Of a stretch of 57,471 nucleotides of DNA, positions 1 to 7,207 are shown piece by piece (within the stretch, counting starts at the first letter, position 1; each line of letters opens with the position of its first letter). Both the position numbers and the translations under genes were made by a program. Under the pieces are notes generated by a model. The model did not search any database. It was not told the DNA's origin and was given only the letters and a program-made list of their open reading frames with translations. Source of the DNA: GWC2-40-17 sp035400705 (GTDB lineage Bacteria > Patescibacteriota > Patescibacteriia > Magasanikbacterales > UBA10003); assembly GCA_035400705.1 (NCBI GenBank), contig DAOMZV010000001.1:1-57471 (forward strand), read 5' to 3'.

Positions 1-397
1 CATCTTGATCAGTAATCACTACATTATTTTTAGATGCTTCTTTTCTAACTACAGAATTTTTTACTAACATATCCCAGACATTCTGACGCATTTCCTTTTC
101 AGAAGGAGTTTGATCAGCTGTTGCTCCTTTATATGATTCTTTAACTGCTTGTAAATCCTCAATAAATTCCACATAACCAATGCGATTACCATTAACAAAA
201 CCAGCTGGCAAACCAATCATCTTAGCAACACCCAAACTAAATTTGTCGTCAGCAAATTTCTTTTCGGAGCGATACGCAACCATACCGACAATACCAATAA
301 TAACTATTAATAAGGCAGCTAACAAACCAATCCCGGCATAAAAATAAACTGGTTTATTTTTTTTGATTTCCACCTTTTCTGTTGTTTGATTATCCAT
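1..397 (-). CDS. SurA/PrsA-like membrane-anchored foldase, N-terminal part (partial)
   Basis: The ATG is at 397 and the reading frame stays open to the window edge, so only about 132 N-terminal residues are visible. They show a short Lys-rich cytoplasmic start, one strong membrane segment (about residues 17-42) and then an extracytoplasmic helical stretch. That stretch contains NGNRIGYVEFIEDLQAVK and a NVWDMLVKNSVVRKEA helix, the pattern of the SurA_N chaperone domain that precedes PpiC-type isomerase domains. By family knowledge such proteins help exported proteins fold outside the membrane. No isomerase domain is visible because it would lie beyond the window. The next gene, an FtsB-like protein, starts 5 bases after the stop of the unit in the other direction of reading (its stop is at 403), so the order of transcription is this gene after the FtsB-like gene. 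Assignment is moderate; another anchored protein with an N-terminal SurA-like helix bundle remains possible. Confidence 0.55.
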   Translation of the reverse strand, partial: MDNQTTEKVEIKKNKPVYFYAGIGLLAALLIVIIGIVGMVAYRSEKKFADDKFSLGVAKMIGLPAGFVNGNRIGYVEFIEDLQAVKESYKGATADQTPSEKEMRQNVWDMLVKNSVVRKEASKNNVVITDQD

Positions 398-402
398 AAA
401 TT

Positions 403-798
403 TTAATTAGTTTTAGGTGCGAAAAAATATTCCCACCACAAAGTTAGATTTGATTTATTATTTTGTTCGACATTTTTATTTTTAGTTTCATTAATTTTTT
501 TCGTGCCTTCCGTTATAATAACCACCTGCTCCCCCGGTTTAATTAATCCAAAATTTACCCGCGCTTCTTTTTCTGCCAAATTATCCCCTTCCATTTCCTC
601 TATCAATTCCAAAGTCTTAATTTTTTTATCTTCTAAATTTTGTCTAGTTATTTCCATCTGTTTGATTTCTTGTCTAATTTGATAATCACGCCAGAATGAA
701 CGGAAAAAACCAACCACCAATAAAAATAAAATGGCTGTTAAACCAACTATAAAAAAACGACTTTGAAAAATTCTTCCTGCTAAAGACCTTTTTTTCAT
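403..798 (-). CDS. FtsB/DivIC-like septum formation initiator
   Basis: A 131-residue protein with a basic N-terminus, one membrane helix (about residues 16-34) and a following coiled coil (about 36-75). The coiled coil leads into the conserved motif EKEARVNFGLIKPGEQVV. This order and motif are characteristic of the FtsB/DivIC family, small bitopic proteins that join the divisome with FtsL and FtsQ and help activate FtsW/FtsI septal synthesis. The C-terminal tail is Asn/Lys-rich and ends in a short aromatic stretch (WWEYFF). It sits 8 bases after the PH-domain gene and just before the SurA-like gene in a minus-strand run. FtsL-like proteins share the topology, but the FGLIKPGE motif favours FtsB/DivIC. 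Confidence 0.8.
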   Translation of the reverse strand: MKKRSLAGRIFQSRFFIVGLTAILFLLVVGFFRSFWRDYQIRQEIKQMEITRQNLEDKKIKTLELIEEMEGDNLAEKEARVNFGLIKPGEQVVIITEGTKKINETKNKNVEQNNKSNLTLWWEYFFAPKTN

Positions 799-806
799 AG
801 TTTCAA

Positions 807-1403
807 TTATACCAATTCTTTAAGCTGTTTGTCCACCAAGTCTTTAAGTTTCAACAGATTTTCTTTGGTTTCATTTTTAACTGATTGTAAAATAGCCTCA
901 AAACCCACCGGCCGCGCGCCATTTTGCATCTGTTTTTGTTGAATTTGAGCTAAAATATTAACTATTTGGGCCGGTTTTTTAAGTCTATTAACTTCAAAAA
1001 TTGTCTTGCCTTCGTTGGTTTCTATCACTATTTTTCCATAACGAAAAATGGTTGGAAAAACACCTTTAACTTTGTAAGTTATACTGCGAATGTTAAAAAA
1101 ATTCAAATCGGTTACCACTTTGTTCAATACTCCTTTTCTTTGGACTTTAATAGCCCGCTCATTAGTAACTAAAAAAAAGTTAGTTCGCCAAAAAAATAAA
1201 GTTCTAATTAAAATTATTACAGCCATAACCAAAGAAGCCACAAACAAACCAACCCCCCAATTACCCCAAGAAAATAAAATAAACATAAAGAAAAACGGAG
1301 CGGCCACAAAAATAAAAACTAACAGCCAGTACCAAAAATAAGTTAAACCGTAGCGATGATAAATTCTAACTACTTTTTCTTGAGGATGCAATAAAATTGA
1401 CAT
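807..1403 (-). CDS. PH-domain (bPH2/YdbS-like) membrane protein
   Basis: A 198-residue protein beginning with SILLHPQEKVVRIYHRYG and followed by a two-helix membrane hairpin (about residues 20-70). Next comes a beta-rich domain with NFFLVTNERAIKVQRKG and a final helix. This is the layout of the bacterial pleckstrin-homology-like YdbS family: membrane hairpin, then a bPH2 domain beginning with the phrase 'T-N-x-R'. Molecular function is not established for most members; they are membrane-associated and implicated in envelope or stress physiology. The C-terminal 45 residues (after about 155) are a Lys-rich helical extension. It lies 3 bases after the MurE-like gene and 8 bases before the FtsB-like gene, so it is probably in the same transcript. 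Confidence 0.75.
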   Translation of the reverse strand: MSILLHPQEKVVRIYHRYGLTYFWYWLLVFIFVAAPFFFMFILFSWGNWGVGLFVASLVMAVIILIRTLFFWRTNFFLVTNERAIKVQRKGVLNKVVTDLNFFNIRSITYKVKGVFPTIFRYGKIVIETNEGKTIFEVNRLKKPAQIVNILAQIQQKQMQNGARPVGFEAILQSVKNETKENLLKLKDLVDKQLKELV

Positions 1404-1406
1404 AAT

Positions 1407-2717
1407 TTATTTCAGTGCTTTTAAAATTTCTTCTTTAGCCACTTGCCGATCATCCCAAGGAATTTTTTGCCCATTTTTAACACAAATAGCTTGTTCCGAA
1501 CCTTTGCCTGTAACTAAAATTAAATCTTCGGGCTGGGATAAAGCAATGGCTTTAGCAATCGCCTCTCGCCGGTCTAAAATTTTCCACAAATCTTGGCCTT
1601 CTTGCTTTCCCTTTCTAATCGCCCCGTCCGCTACTTGATTTATAATCATTAAAGGGTCATCATCATAAGGGTCTTCATTAGTAACAATAACCACAGAGGC
1701 TTGCTGCCCCGCAATTTCTCCCAAAATCGGTCGCCGCGCCACATCTCGCCCACCACCAGTTCCACCTAACACATGGATTATTCTTTGATGAGGAATTTGT
1801 TTGATTGTTTCATAAAGAGCTGTCATCGCTTTAGGTTCAAAAGCATAATCCACCATTACTTTAAAATTTTGTCCTGCTTCAATAAATTCTTGTCGGCCGG
1901 GGATATTTTTCATCGCTCCCGCCGCTAGCTTAATTTTCTGCCAACCCAAACCCAAAACCTTAGTAATAGTAACGGCGCAAAGAGAGTTATAAATATTTAA
2001 CTCGCCCATTAAAGATAAAGAAAAATCTTGATCCTCAATTTTAAAGGAAATATTTTGTCCCGCGCTTAAATAATTAAAGGCTTTAATTTGCTCGTCAACA
2101 ACAAAAGAGTTGGGTTTTAAACCAAAGACCACTTTTTTATCAGCTGGAAAAGATAAAAAATACTCAGCTTGTTCATCATCACCATTAACAATAATAGTTT
2201 TGGGTGGAGCAAAAGATTTTTTATAAGTTGTAGCTAAAGCGGCAAATAATTTTCCCTTGGCTTTTTGATAATTGGCAAAACCGCCGTGCGCTTCTAAGTG
2301 TTCGGGATATAAATTAGTTAAAACCACCACGTCGTAATCAATATCTATATGACGAAATTGTTCTATACCTTGGGAAGTAGTTTCAATAAGGGCGATTTCA
2401 CAACCGGCCTTAACCATCCGACTCAGCATTTTTTGGGTTTGAAAACGGCCGAGCATGGTCATTTTTTTATCATTTAATTTTTCCCACTCTCCAACTTTAA
2501 AAAAAACTGTGGAAGTAACGCCAACTTTTTTTCCGGCTGCTTCTAATAATTTAGCCAACAAGTAAACTGTGCTGGATTTACCACCAGTTCCCGTCACCCC
2601 CACTACTACTAAACGACGAGAAGGATAACCAAACCACCACGCCGCCAGTTTGGCTAAAAATAAATGATACCAACTAATAGCCGACCGAGGAATAAATTTT
2701 TTGATTAAACTTTTCAC
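1407..2717 (-). CDS. murE: MurE-like Mur ligase lacking the N-terminal UDP-binding domain
   Basis: A 436-residue Mur-ligase-family protein. The ATP loop VTGTGGKSST lies near residues 41-50, followed by the central-domain motifs IETTSQGIEQFR and TNLYPEHLEAHGGFANYQKAKG, typical of MurE. The C-terminal domain has GGTGGGRDVARRPILGEIA. MurE adds the third amino acid of the peptidoglycan stem peptide in the cytoplasm. The P-loop sits only about 40 residues from the start, so the usual N-terminal domain that holds UDP-MurNAc is essentially absent. An amphipathic or membrane-associating segment (SWYHLFLAKLAAWWFGYP) takes its place. At the position of the DAP-recognising DNPR motif the protein has NEDPYDDDP, without the Arg, so the amino acid it adds cannot be read off. 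The start codon is GTG at 2717. It could act on another Mur-type substrate. Confidence 0.75.
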   Translation of the reverse strand: MKSLIKKFIPRSAISWYHLFLAKLAAWWFGYPSRRLVVVGVTGTGGKSSTVYLLAKLLEAAGKKVGVTSTVFFKVGEWEKLNDKKMTMLGRFQTQKMLSRMVKAGCEIALIETTSQGIEQFRHIDIDYDVVVLTNLYPEHLEAHGGFANYQKAKGKLFAALATTYKKSFAPPKTIIVNGDDEQAEYFLSFPADKKVVFGLKPNSFVVDEQIKAFNYLSAGQNISFKIEDQDFSLSLMGELNIYNSLCAVTITKVLGLGWQKIKLAAGAMKNIPGRQEFIEAGQNFKVMVDYAFEPKAMTALYETIKQIPHQRIIHVLGGTGGGRDVARRPILGEIAGQQASVVIVTNEDPYDDDPLMIINQVADGAIRKGKQEGQDLWKILDRREAIAKAIALSQPEDLILVTGKGSEQAICVKNGQKIPWDDRQVAKEEILKALK

Positions 2718-2721
2718 AAAA

Positions 2722-3381
2722 TTATTTTTTAAAAAATCTTATAATTCGCAATAATCTCACCCAAACAAAAATCCGCACCAATTGCCAATCCATTTTAATA
2801 TACCCACCCAAACCTACAAAAAAATTAGTTTTTAACATTTTTGGCAAATGATTTAAGCCTAGCAAGAGAACTGTTTTGACTCGCAAATTATTAGTAAGAC
2901 AATAATCATTTAAAGCTTCTTCTACTTGATAGCCGGTTAATAAATCTGGGGCAATAGACTCAAAAATTTCTCTTTTTAAAGCGCGTTGACCACTGATTTT
3001 AGGAATTTTTTCATTCAAAGCGTAAAAATCTTTATACTTGGGCTGAATCCCAATCACCATTTCTGCCTCCCCTTTTTCCACCGGAGAAATTAAATCTTGC
3101 AAATGTTTTTTTCTGACATTTAATAAATCGGCATCAAAAAATAACAAAATCTTATCAGTTGTTTCTCTAACTCCTACCGCCAGAGCCTCACCTTTACCTA
3201 AATTTTTAGGCAAGTTAATTACAGTCGCTCCAGCTTGCTTAGCTAAAAAAGCCGTGCGATCTTTAGAACCATCATTCACAACAATTACTTGATCAAACAA
3301 GTCCGAACGTTTTAACGCCCGTACTAAATTATAAATGGTTTTTTGTTCATTGTGAGCCGGAACGATTACCGAAACGGACAT
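2722..3381 (-). CDS. Family 2 glycosyltransferase
   Basis: A 219-residue GT-A fold protein beginning SVSVIVPAHNEQKTI, with VIVVNDGSKDRT (nucleotide-binding loop) and LLFFDADLL (the DxD metal and sugar-nucleotide site). These are standard GT2 motifs. The C-terminus has a hydrophobic or amphipathic stretch (KMDWQLVRIFVWVRLLRIIRFF) that may hold it at the membrane. GT2 enzymes transfer a sugar from a nucleotide donor, often to a polyprenyl phosphate or cell-surface glycan; the acceptor is not predictable here. I chose the ATG at 3381; an upstream in-frame TTG at 3396 would add only five residues. It is followed after 4 bases by the MurE-like gene, consistent with an envelope role. Confidence 0.85.
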   Translation of the reverse strand: MSVSVIVPAHNEQKTIYNLVRALKRSDLFDQVIVVNDGSKDRTAFLAKQAGATVINLPKNLGKGEALAVGVRETTDKILLFFDADLLNVRKKHLQDLISPVEKGEAEMVIGIQPKYKDFYALNEKIPKISGQRALKREIFESIAPDLLTGYQVEEALNDYCLTNNLRVKTVLLLGLNHLPKMLKTNFFVGLGGYIKMDWQLVRIFVWVRLLRIIRFFKK

Positions 3382-3405
3382 ATTTTTAAGAACCAAAAAA
3401 TAAAG

Positions 3406-3981
3406 TTATTTTCGCAAACTAACTTCGTAGGCAATTTCTTCTATTTTGCGACGAGCGTTTTTAGCTTGATCAAATTTGGTGCGCAAATAGCCGGTAAAAT
3501 TAAACTGCACCAAAGCTGCCATTAAATCTTCGGTTACGGTTGCTGCGCGTTTTAATTCCACCCAATTTCTTTCGGTGGCTTGTTTTAAAGCATAACGCTG
3601 AATCTCTCCTATCGCATCACTCAAACCGCCCATATAAGTTTCTGGAGAAACTTCCAAACCCTTAATTGGACCAATGGTTTCTTGATATAAAAATTGACGA
3701 TACAAATCCGCTTCGGAGTATTCTTCCATCGCTGCTTTTAAAATACCTTCGTCGTCAGCGGCAATACTTTTAGCTTGCATTTTTTGCGCCTGACTAATAC
3801 CCACCAAGGCCTGTTTTAACAACTCTTCACCGGCTTTCCAATCATTGCGATGAAAAGAAAAAATTGCTTGCTTAGATTTTTGCAAAGCATTGGCGGAAAG
3901 ATCTTGAACCTCACGACGGGACTTTTCCCACACACTAAAAACTGACTGTAATTTTTGAATGTATTTTTTGTTGACGTTCAT
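3406..3981 (-). CDS. Translin-family-like helical protein
   Basis: A 191-residue all-helical protein. The N-terminal half has SRREVQDLSANALQKSKQAI followed by FHRNDW, matching the translin signature (an SR(R/E)I helix, then 'SK.AI..LHR.D'). The C-terminal half has QRYALKQATERNW and a final helix rich in Arg and Lys. Eukaryotic and archaeal translins form octameric barrels that bind single-stranded RNA or DNA; in bacteria the family is rare and its role unproven. The gene lies 9 bases upstream of the GT2 start region and is the first gene of the minus-strand run reaching the window's left edge. Assignment rests on motif similarity only. An unrelated four-helix protein is the main alternative. 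Confidence 0.6.
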   Translation of the reverse strand: MNVNKKYIQKLQSVFSVWEKSRREVQDLSANALQKSKQAIFSFHRNDWKAGEELLKQALVGISQAQKMQAKSIAADDEGILKAAMEEYSEADLYRQFLYQETIGPIKGLEVSPETYMGGLSDAIGEIQRYALKQATERNWVELKRAATVTEDLMAALVQFNFTGYLRTKFDQAKNARRKIEEIAYEVSLRK

Positions 3982-4031
3982 GTAATTTTAATTAAAATTA
4001 TGAGCTTAATTATACTTAATTTTAACATAAA

Positions 4032-4099
4032 TAAAAAAAACCGGCAATCTTACGATCAGCGTTGGCTGACTTTCAGATTGCCGGTTGATCTCGTTGCGA
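4032..4099 (-). terminator. Intrinsic terminator of the GC-rich solo gene
   Basis: An inverted repeat (CCGGCAATCT at 4041-4050 with AGATTGCCGG at 4076-4085) is followed on the minus strand by a run of T, the form of a Rho-independent terminator. A second small hairpin (TGATCTCG / CGAGATCA, 4086-4104) sits just upstream of it in transcript direction. Confidence 0.8.
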
Positions 4100-4152
4100 G
4101 ATCATGGTGGGGTTATTAGAGATTAGCACTGGGGATCGTGGAGCAGAACGGA

Positions 4153-5556
4153 TTACGCCGCGTTCTTTCCCTTCTTGGGCTGGGGCTGGCCGCGACGAGT
4201 GTCGCCGCCACCGCCCTTGCCCTTGTGGGCCTCGCGGAAGGCGCGATCCGCCTCCCGCTTGGCCGCCTTCGCCTGTTCGACAGCGGCCGGATCCATCTTG
4301 GCCCGCGTCCGTTCGGTCTTGCCCGTGTGGCGGATGACCGGACGGGCGGCGGAGTCGAAGGTCTTCTGCTGCTGGATCTGGCGCGGCGGATGGGCCGCCA
4401 GCCAGTCCTTGTGTGTCAGCGCGCAGCGGAGCTGGGCGATTACCGCCCTGCGAACCAATTCAGATTCGCCAGCGGCCTTGGCTTCCGCAACAGCGGCCTG
4501 GGCTTCGGCGATGAAATTGTCCAGGTCGGCGGAACCGACGGCGGAGAACTGCTCACGCAGCCTCCCAACATAGGCGAACCTGGCCTTTTCGGTGTACTCC
4601 TCGTACACCTGGGCCGTGATCCGTTCCTGCCAGCCTTCCACGGTCTGGCCAGCTTCGGCCTTGGCGTTCAGGAACCTGTCCATGGCGCGAGCCAGGGACA
4701 CATGATCCCAGACCTGCGATCCGTCGGCGTACGCCGCAGATTCGGACAGGATCGTGGTCACTTCAGCGATCAGCGCGTCCTGCGCCGCCTGCCGCTGAGC
4801 GGCCTCGGCTTCGCGTTCGGCGAGCCACCTCTGGGTTTCATCCCAGTGATGGAACCTTTCGGCCTTGCCGAGCAGCTTCCTGAGGCGGTTGGCCACCACC
4901 TCCTCACAGACGAAACAGAGGCGGAGGACTTTTGCCTCCGTCGCCGGGATCATCTTCCCGGTGAACATCGACTTCACGAAAACAGCACCGTCGATGTCCT
5001 TTTCCAGCGCCTTGACATCGGAAACGCGCTGAAAGTACCCGTTCGGCTGCGTCTGGATAAAGGACAGGGCGACAGCATCGTCGACCGGAATCCCGGCGCC
5101 GACGAGAACTTCCGGGTGCGCCAGTTCGTAGGCGCGGATCCGGGCCGCTTCGGCCTTGGCTTCGGCGTCGGCCTTGGCTTCGGCGTCGGCCTTGGCTTCG
5201 GCCGCGTCACTGTCGATCTTGGCCTGGATCAGTTCGAGAATCCTCGGGCCACGCGTTCCCATTTCTTCCAGCCCGACCACGAGGTCGGACTGGTCATCTT
5301 CCGTGAGAGAAAAGAACTTCTGAACGATTTCCGAGTCGGACAGGAGTCCGACCGTTTCGATCTTCAGAGCTACCGAGTCCGCATCAAGACCCAGCGCCAT
5401 TTTCAGGCGCCGGAATTCGTTTCCGGCCTTCTTGACCGCCGCGCGGAAACGCGCCTTGGCCAAGATCCCCTCGACCTCGACGGCGGCCACGGCCGCGTCG
5501 ATTTCGCTGTCGAGCATTTCCGCGAGATTCGAGAAAAACTTGTTAATCATGTCCAT
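4153..5556 (-). CDS. GC-rich Ala/Glu/Lys helical protein of unknown function
   Basis: A 467-residue protein I do not recognise. It is dominated by long charged helices rich in Ala, Glu and Lys, with a hexapeptide repeat (ADAEAK) near residues 118-135. There is a CFVC pair in LRLCFVCEEVV mid-protein, and a basic Gly/Lys/Pro tail ends KKGKNAA. No signal peptide or membrane helix is visible. Its base and codon use are strikingly GC-rich (third positions mostly G or C) while all neighbours are AT-rich. The ATG at 5556 is preceded 7 bases upstream by a perfect GGAGGT, unlike most genes here; the in-frame TTG at 5571 overlaps that site and is rejected. The gene has its own consensus promoter, a leader of about 175 bases and a strong terminator, so it is monocistronic. 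The opposite strand is also open over most of the region because of composition, but promoter, SD and terminator all support the minus strand. Transfer from a GC-rich organism is plausible. Confidence 0.75.
   Translation of the reverse strand: MDMINKFFSNLAEMLDSEIDAAVAAVEVEGILAKARFRAAVKKAGNEFRRLKMALGLDADSVALKIETVGLLSDSEIVQKFFSLTEDDQSDLVVGLEEMGTRGPRILELIQAKIDSDAAEAKADAEAKADAEAKAEAARIRAYELAHPEVLVGAGIPVDDAVALSFIQTQPNGYFQRVSDVKALEKDIDGAVFVKSMFTGKMIPATEAKVLRLCFVCEEVVANRLRKLLGKAERFHHWDETQRWLAEREAEAAQRQAAQDALIAEVTTILSESAAYADGSQVWDHVSLARAMDRFLNAKAEAGQTVEGWQERITAQVYEEYTEKARFAYVGRLREQFSAVGSADLDNFIAEAQAAVAEAKAAGESELVRRAVIAQLRCALTHKDWLAAHPPRQIQQQKTFDSAARPVIRHTGKTERTRAKMDPAAVEQAKAAKREADRAFREAHKGKGGGGDTRRGQPQPKKGKNAA
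5159..5203 (-). repeat. 18-bp tandem repeat within the GC-rich gene
   Basis: An 18-base unit (GGCTTCGGCGTCGGCCTT) occurs twice in full at 5159-5194 and then in part. It encodes the repeated hexapeptide ADAEAK in a predicted coiled-coil helix. In-frame unit length suggests copy number could vary between strains. Confidence 0.8.
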
Positions 5557-5732
5557 TTCCAGTACCTCCAAAATGGCCCCAAGGGGGCCTTCCCTAATAG
5601 CTTTGAGCAGGAACCCTCCCGCCCAACCGGTAAAAACGGCTTAGCTAAGTCATCTTTACCGGCAGGACGAAACTTCCCGCCTTATTTAAGGAACAACCTT
5701 GTTTAAAGGGTTTGATCTATTTCGGACCAGAA
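5557..5732 (-). promoter_or_regulatory. Hairpin-rich 5' leader of the GC-rich gene
   Basis: About 175 bases lie between the expected transcription start (near 5731) and the ATG at 5556. The leader holds a stem CCGGTAAA/TTTACCGG (5627-5634 with 5655-5662) whose loop contains the palindrome CTTAGCTAAG (5640-5649). A tight GGCCCC/GGGGCC hairpin (5575-5589) lies 6 bases upstream of the GGAGGT ribosome-binding site. A structured leader ending at the SD suggests post-transcriptional control, for example translational attenuation, but no known riboswitch consensus was recognised. Confidence 0.5.
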
Positions 5733-5738
5733 CAAATT

Positions 5739-5767
5739 AGTATAGCACATTTGACAGGTTTTGTCAA
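5739..5767 (-). promoter_or_regulatory. Sigma70 promoter with an inverted repeat over the -35 box
   Basis: On the minus strand: TTGACA (5762-5767), a 17-base spacer, then TATACT (5739-5744). The -35 box is one arm of an inverted repeat, TTGACA-N5-TGTCAA (5751-5767), which could be an operator. It drives the GC-rich gene. Confidence 0.8.
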
Positions 5768-5877
5768 GAGGTGTATGCTATTGATTGAAACTTTTATAAT
5801 TTTATCCACGGCCCACGAATGATTATTGGTCATATACATTACAATATTGAAAGAATACTTAGAATAAAATCCATTAT

Positions 5878-5953
5878 GGCCCGGTAGCTCAGCTGGTAGA
5901 GCAACAGCCTTTTAAGCTGATGGTCCTGGGTTCGATCCCCAGCCGGGTCACCA
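5878..5953 (+). tRNA. tRNA-Lys (anticodon TTT)
   Basis: A full cloverleaf with encoded CCA. The acceptor stem GGCCCGG/CCGGGTC contains one G-U pair, the D arm is GCTC/GAGC, the anticodon loop CTTTTAA gives TTT, and the T arm CTGGG/CCCAG has loop TTCGATC. The first anticodon-stem pair is an A-A mismatch. The UUU anticodon makes this a canonical substrate for wobble-uridine modification by MnmA and Elp3-type enzymes, both encoded in this window. Confidence 0.95.
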
Positions 5954-6030
5954 AAAATTACTCCATTAAAAATGGGGTTGTTTTTGTATACAAGTTACAA
6001 TGGTACGCTTGGTTAGCCTCCAGCCCTTTC

Positions 6031-6068
6031 ACCAAAAAACACTTCATAAAAATGAAGTGTTTTTTGGT
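6031..6068. terminator. Bidirectional terminator between tRNA-Lys and murG
   Basis: A perfect 17-bp inverted repeat (ACCAAAAAACACTTCAT at 6031-6047 and its complement at 6052-6068) with a 4-base loop. It has A/T runs on both flanks, so it can end transcription from both directions: tRNA-Lys on plus and the mraY-ftsW-murG run on minus. Confidence 0.85.
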
Positions 6069-6078
6069 TTAATCTTTT

Positions 6079-7206
6079 TTATTTTATCTGCTTCATTATT
6101 TCATTAATCAAAAAAGCCATTTTCTCTCTAGCGTCTATCGGCATAATCTTTTTTAAATAATGAGAAAGATATAGCCGATCTTCTGGACTACCAACTAAAT
6201 TGACAATCTGTTTAATCAATTTACTAACTGGTTCTTGACCACTAAAAAAAACCGGAGTCTGGGCTTTAGACCAAAAGATCCTAGCATTCAATTCTTGATG
6301 ACCTGGCAAAGGTACAGCCACAAATGGCTTGCCTAACACGGCTAATTCCGACAAGGTGGAAAAACCAGCTCGAGTTACCACTACCTCACTGGCTGCATAA
6401 GCATCGGCTAAAGTTTTTTCGTCTAAAAATTTTACCGGGTGATATCTTTCTTTAATCAAGATATCCACTCGTCCACCTTTTAAGACTGGCACGGCCAAAT
6501 CCTTGCCAGCTCCCAGCATATGAATTATTTGACACTTTTTAACCAACTCTTCCAAATTACCAATAATTATTTTATTCAACGCCAACGCCCCAGTCCCCCC
6601 ACCCAAAATTAAGACCGTCGGGATTTCTGGATCTAATAAAAAATTCTTAATCGCCTCTTCCCGTCGACCCAAAAAAATTCCCTCGCGTACCGGGTTGCCT
6701 AACCACAAAGTTTTAGCCGAAGGAAAATCTGCTAAATTACGTTCTAAAGAAACTGTAATATGGTCGGCAAAACGGGACATTATTTTATTTGCCAAACCTA
6801 CTTCCGCATCCTCTTGGTGAACAAGCGTAATTTTTTTTTGCCAATGCGCTATTAAATGTAAAGGAACACTGACAAAACCGCCGGCGGAAATCAAAATATC
6901 AGGCTGCCATTTTTTAATCACTTGCCAACTTTGAAACAAGGCCTGAACAAAATGAAATGAATCTAAAAAATTTCTCCAACTAAAATAGCGACGCAATTTA
7001 GCTTCGGACAAACCAATAAACGATAGCCCATATTTTTCCACTACGGTTTTTTCCGGACCACCTTTTACTCCTACCCACAAAAATTCATACTGATTAGGAA
7101 ACTGTTTTTTTAATTCTTGATAAACAGCAATCAGTGGCATTACTGGGCCCAAAGTACCGCCGCCGGAAAATAACACTCGTTTTTTTTTCAAAACTTCCTC
7201 TACCAT
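6079..7206 (-). CDS. murG: MurG, lipid II-forming GlcNAc transferase
   Basis: A 375-residue GT-B enzyme that transfers GlcNAc from UDP-GlcNAc to lipid I at the inner face of the membrane, making lipid II. The N-terminal glycine loop reads GGGTLGPVMPLIAV, and ISAGGFVSVPL and HQEDAEVGLANK follow. The C-terminal half carries the UDP-GlcNAc site (ILGGGTGALALNK, VTRAGFSTLSELAVLGKP). The usual GGTGGH loop has Pro in place of the conserved His. I chose the ATG at 7206, one base after the ftsW stop. An upstream in-frame GTG at 7233 would overlap ftsW by 26 bases. It is the last gene of the mraY-ftsW-murG unit and ends at a strong bidirectional hairpin. Confidence 0.9.
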   Translation of the reverse strand: MVEEVLKKKRVLFSGGGTLGPVMPLIAVYQELKKQFPNQYEFLWVGVKGGPEKTVVEKYGLSFIGLSEAKLRRYFSWRNFLDSFHFVQALFQSWQVIKKWQPDILISAGGFVSVPLHLIAHWQKKITLVHQEDAEVGLANKIMSRFADHITVSLERNLADFPSAKTLWLGNPVREGIFLGRREEAIKNFLLDPEIPTVLILGGGTGALALNKIIIGNLEELVKKCQIIHMLGAGKDLAVPVLKGGRVDILIKERYHPVKFLDEKTLADAYAASEVVVTRAGFSTLSELAVLGKPFVAVPLPGHQELNARIFWSKAQTPVFFSGQEPVSKLIKQIVNLVGSPEDRLYLSHYLKKIMPIDAREKMAFLINEIMKQIK

Positions 7207-7207
7207 A

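Noticed and set aside
4138..5706. A 522-codon open frame on the plus strand, antisense to the GC-rich gene
   Set aside because: GC-rich codon structure keeps the opposite strand open. Promoter, GGAGGT, leader and T-run terminator all belong to the minus strand, whose product has regular charged helices and an in-frame repeat.
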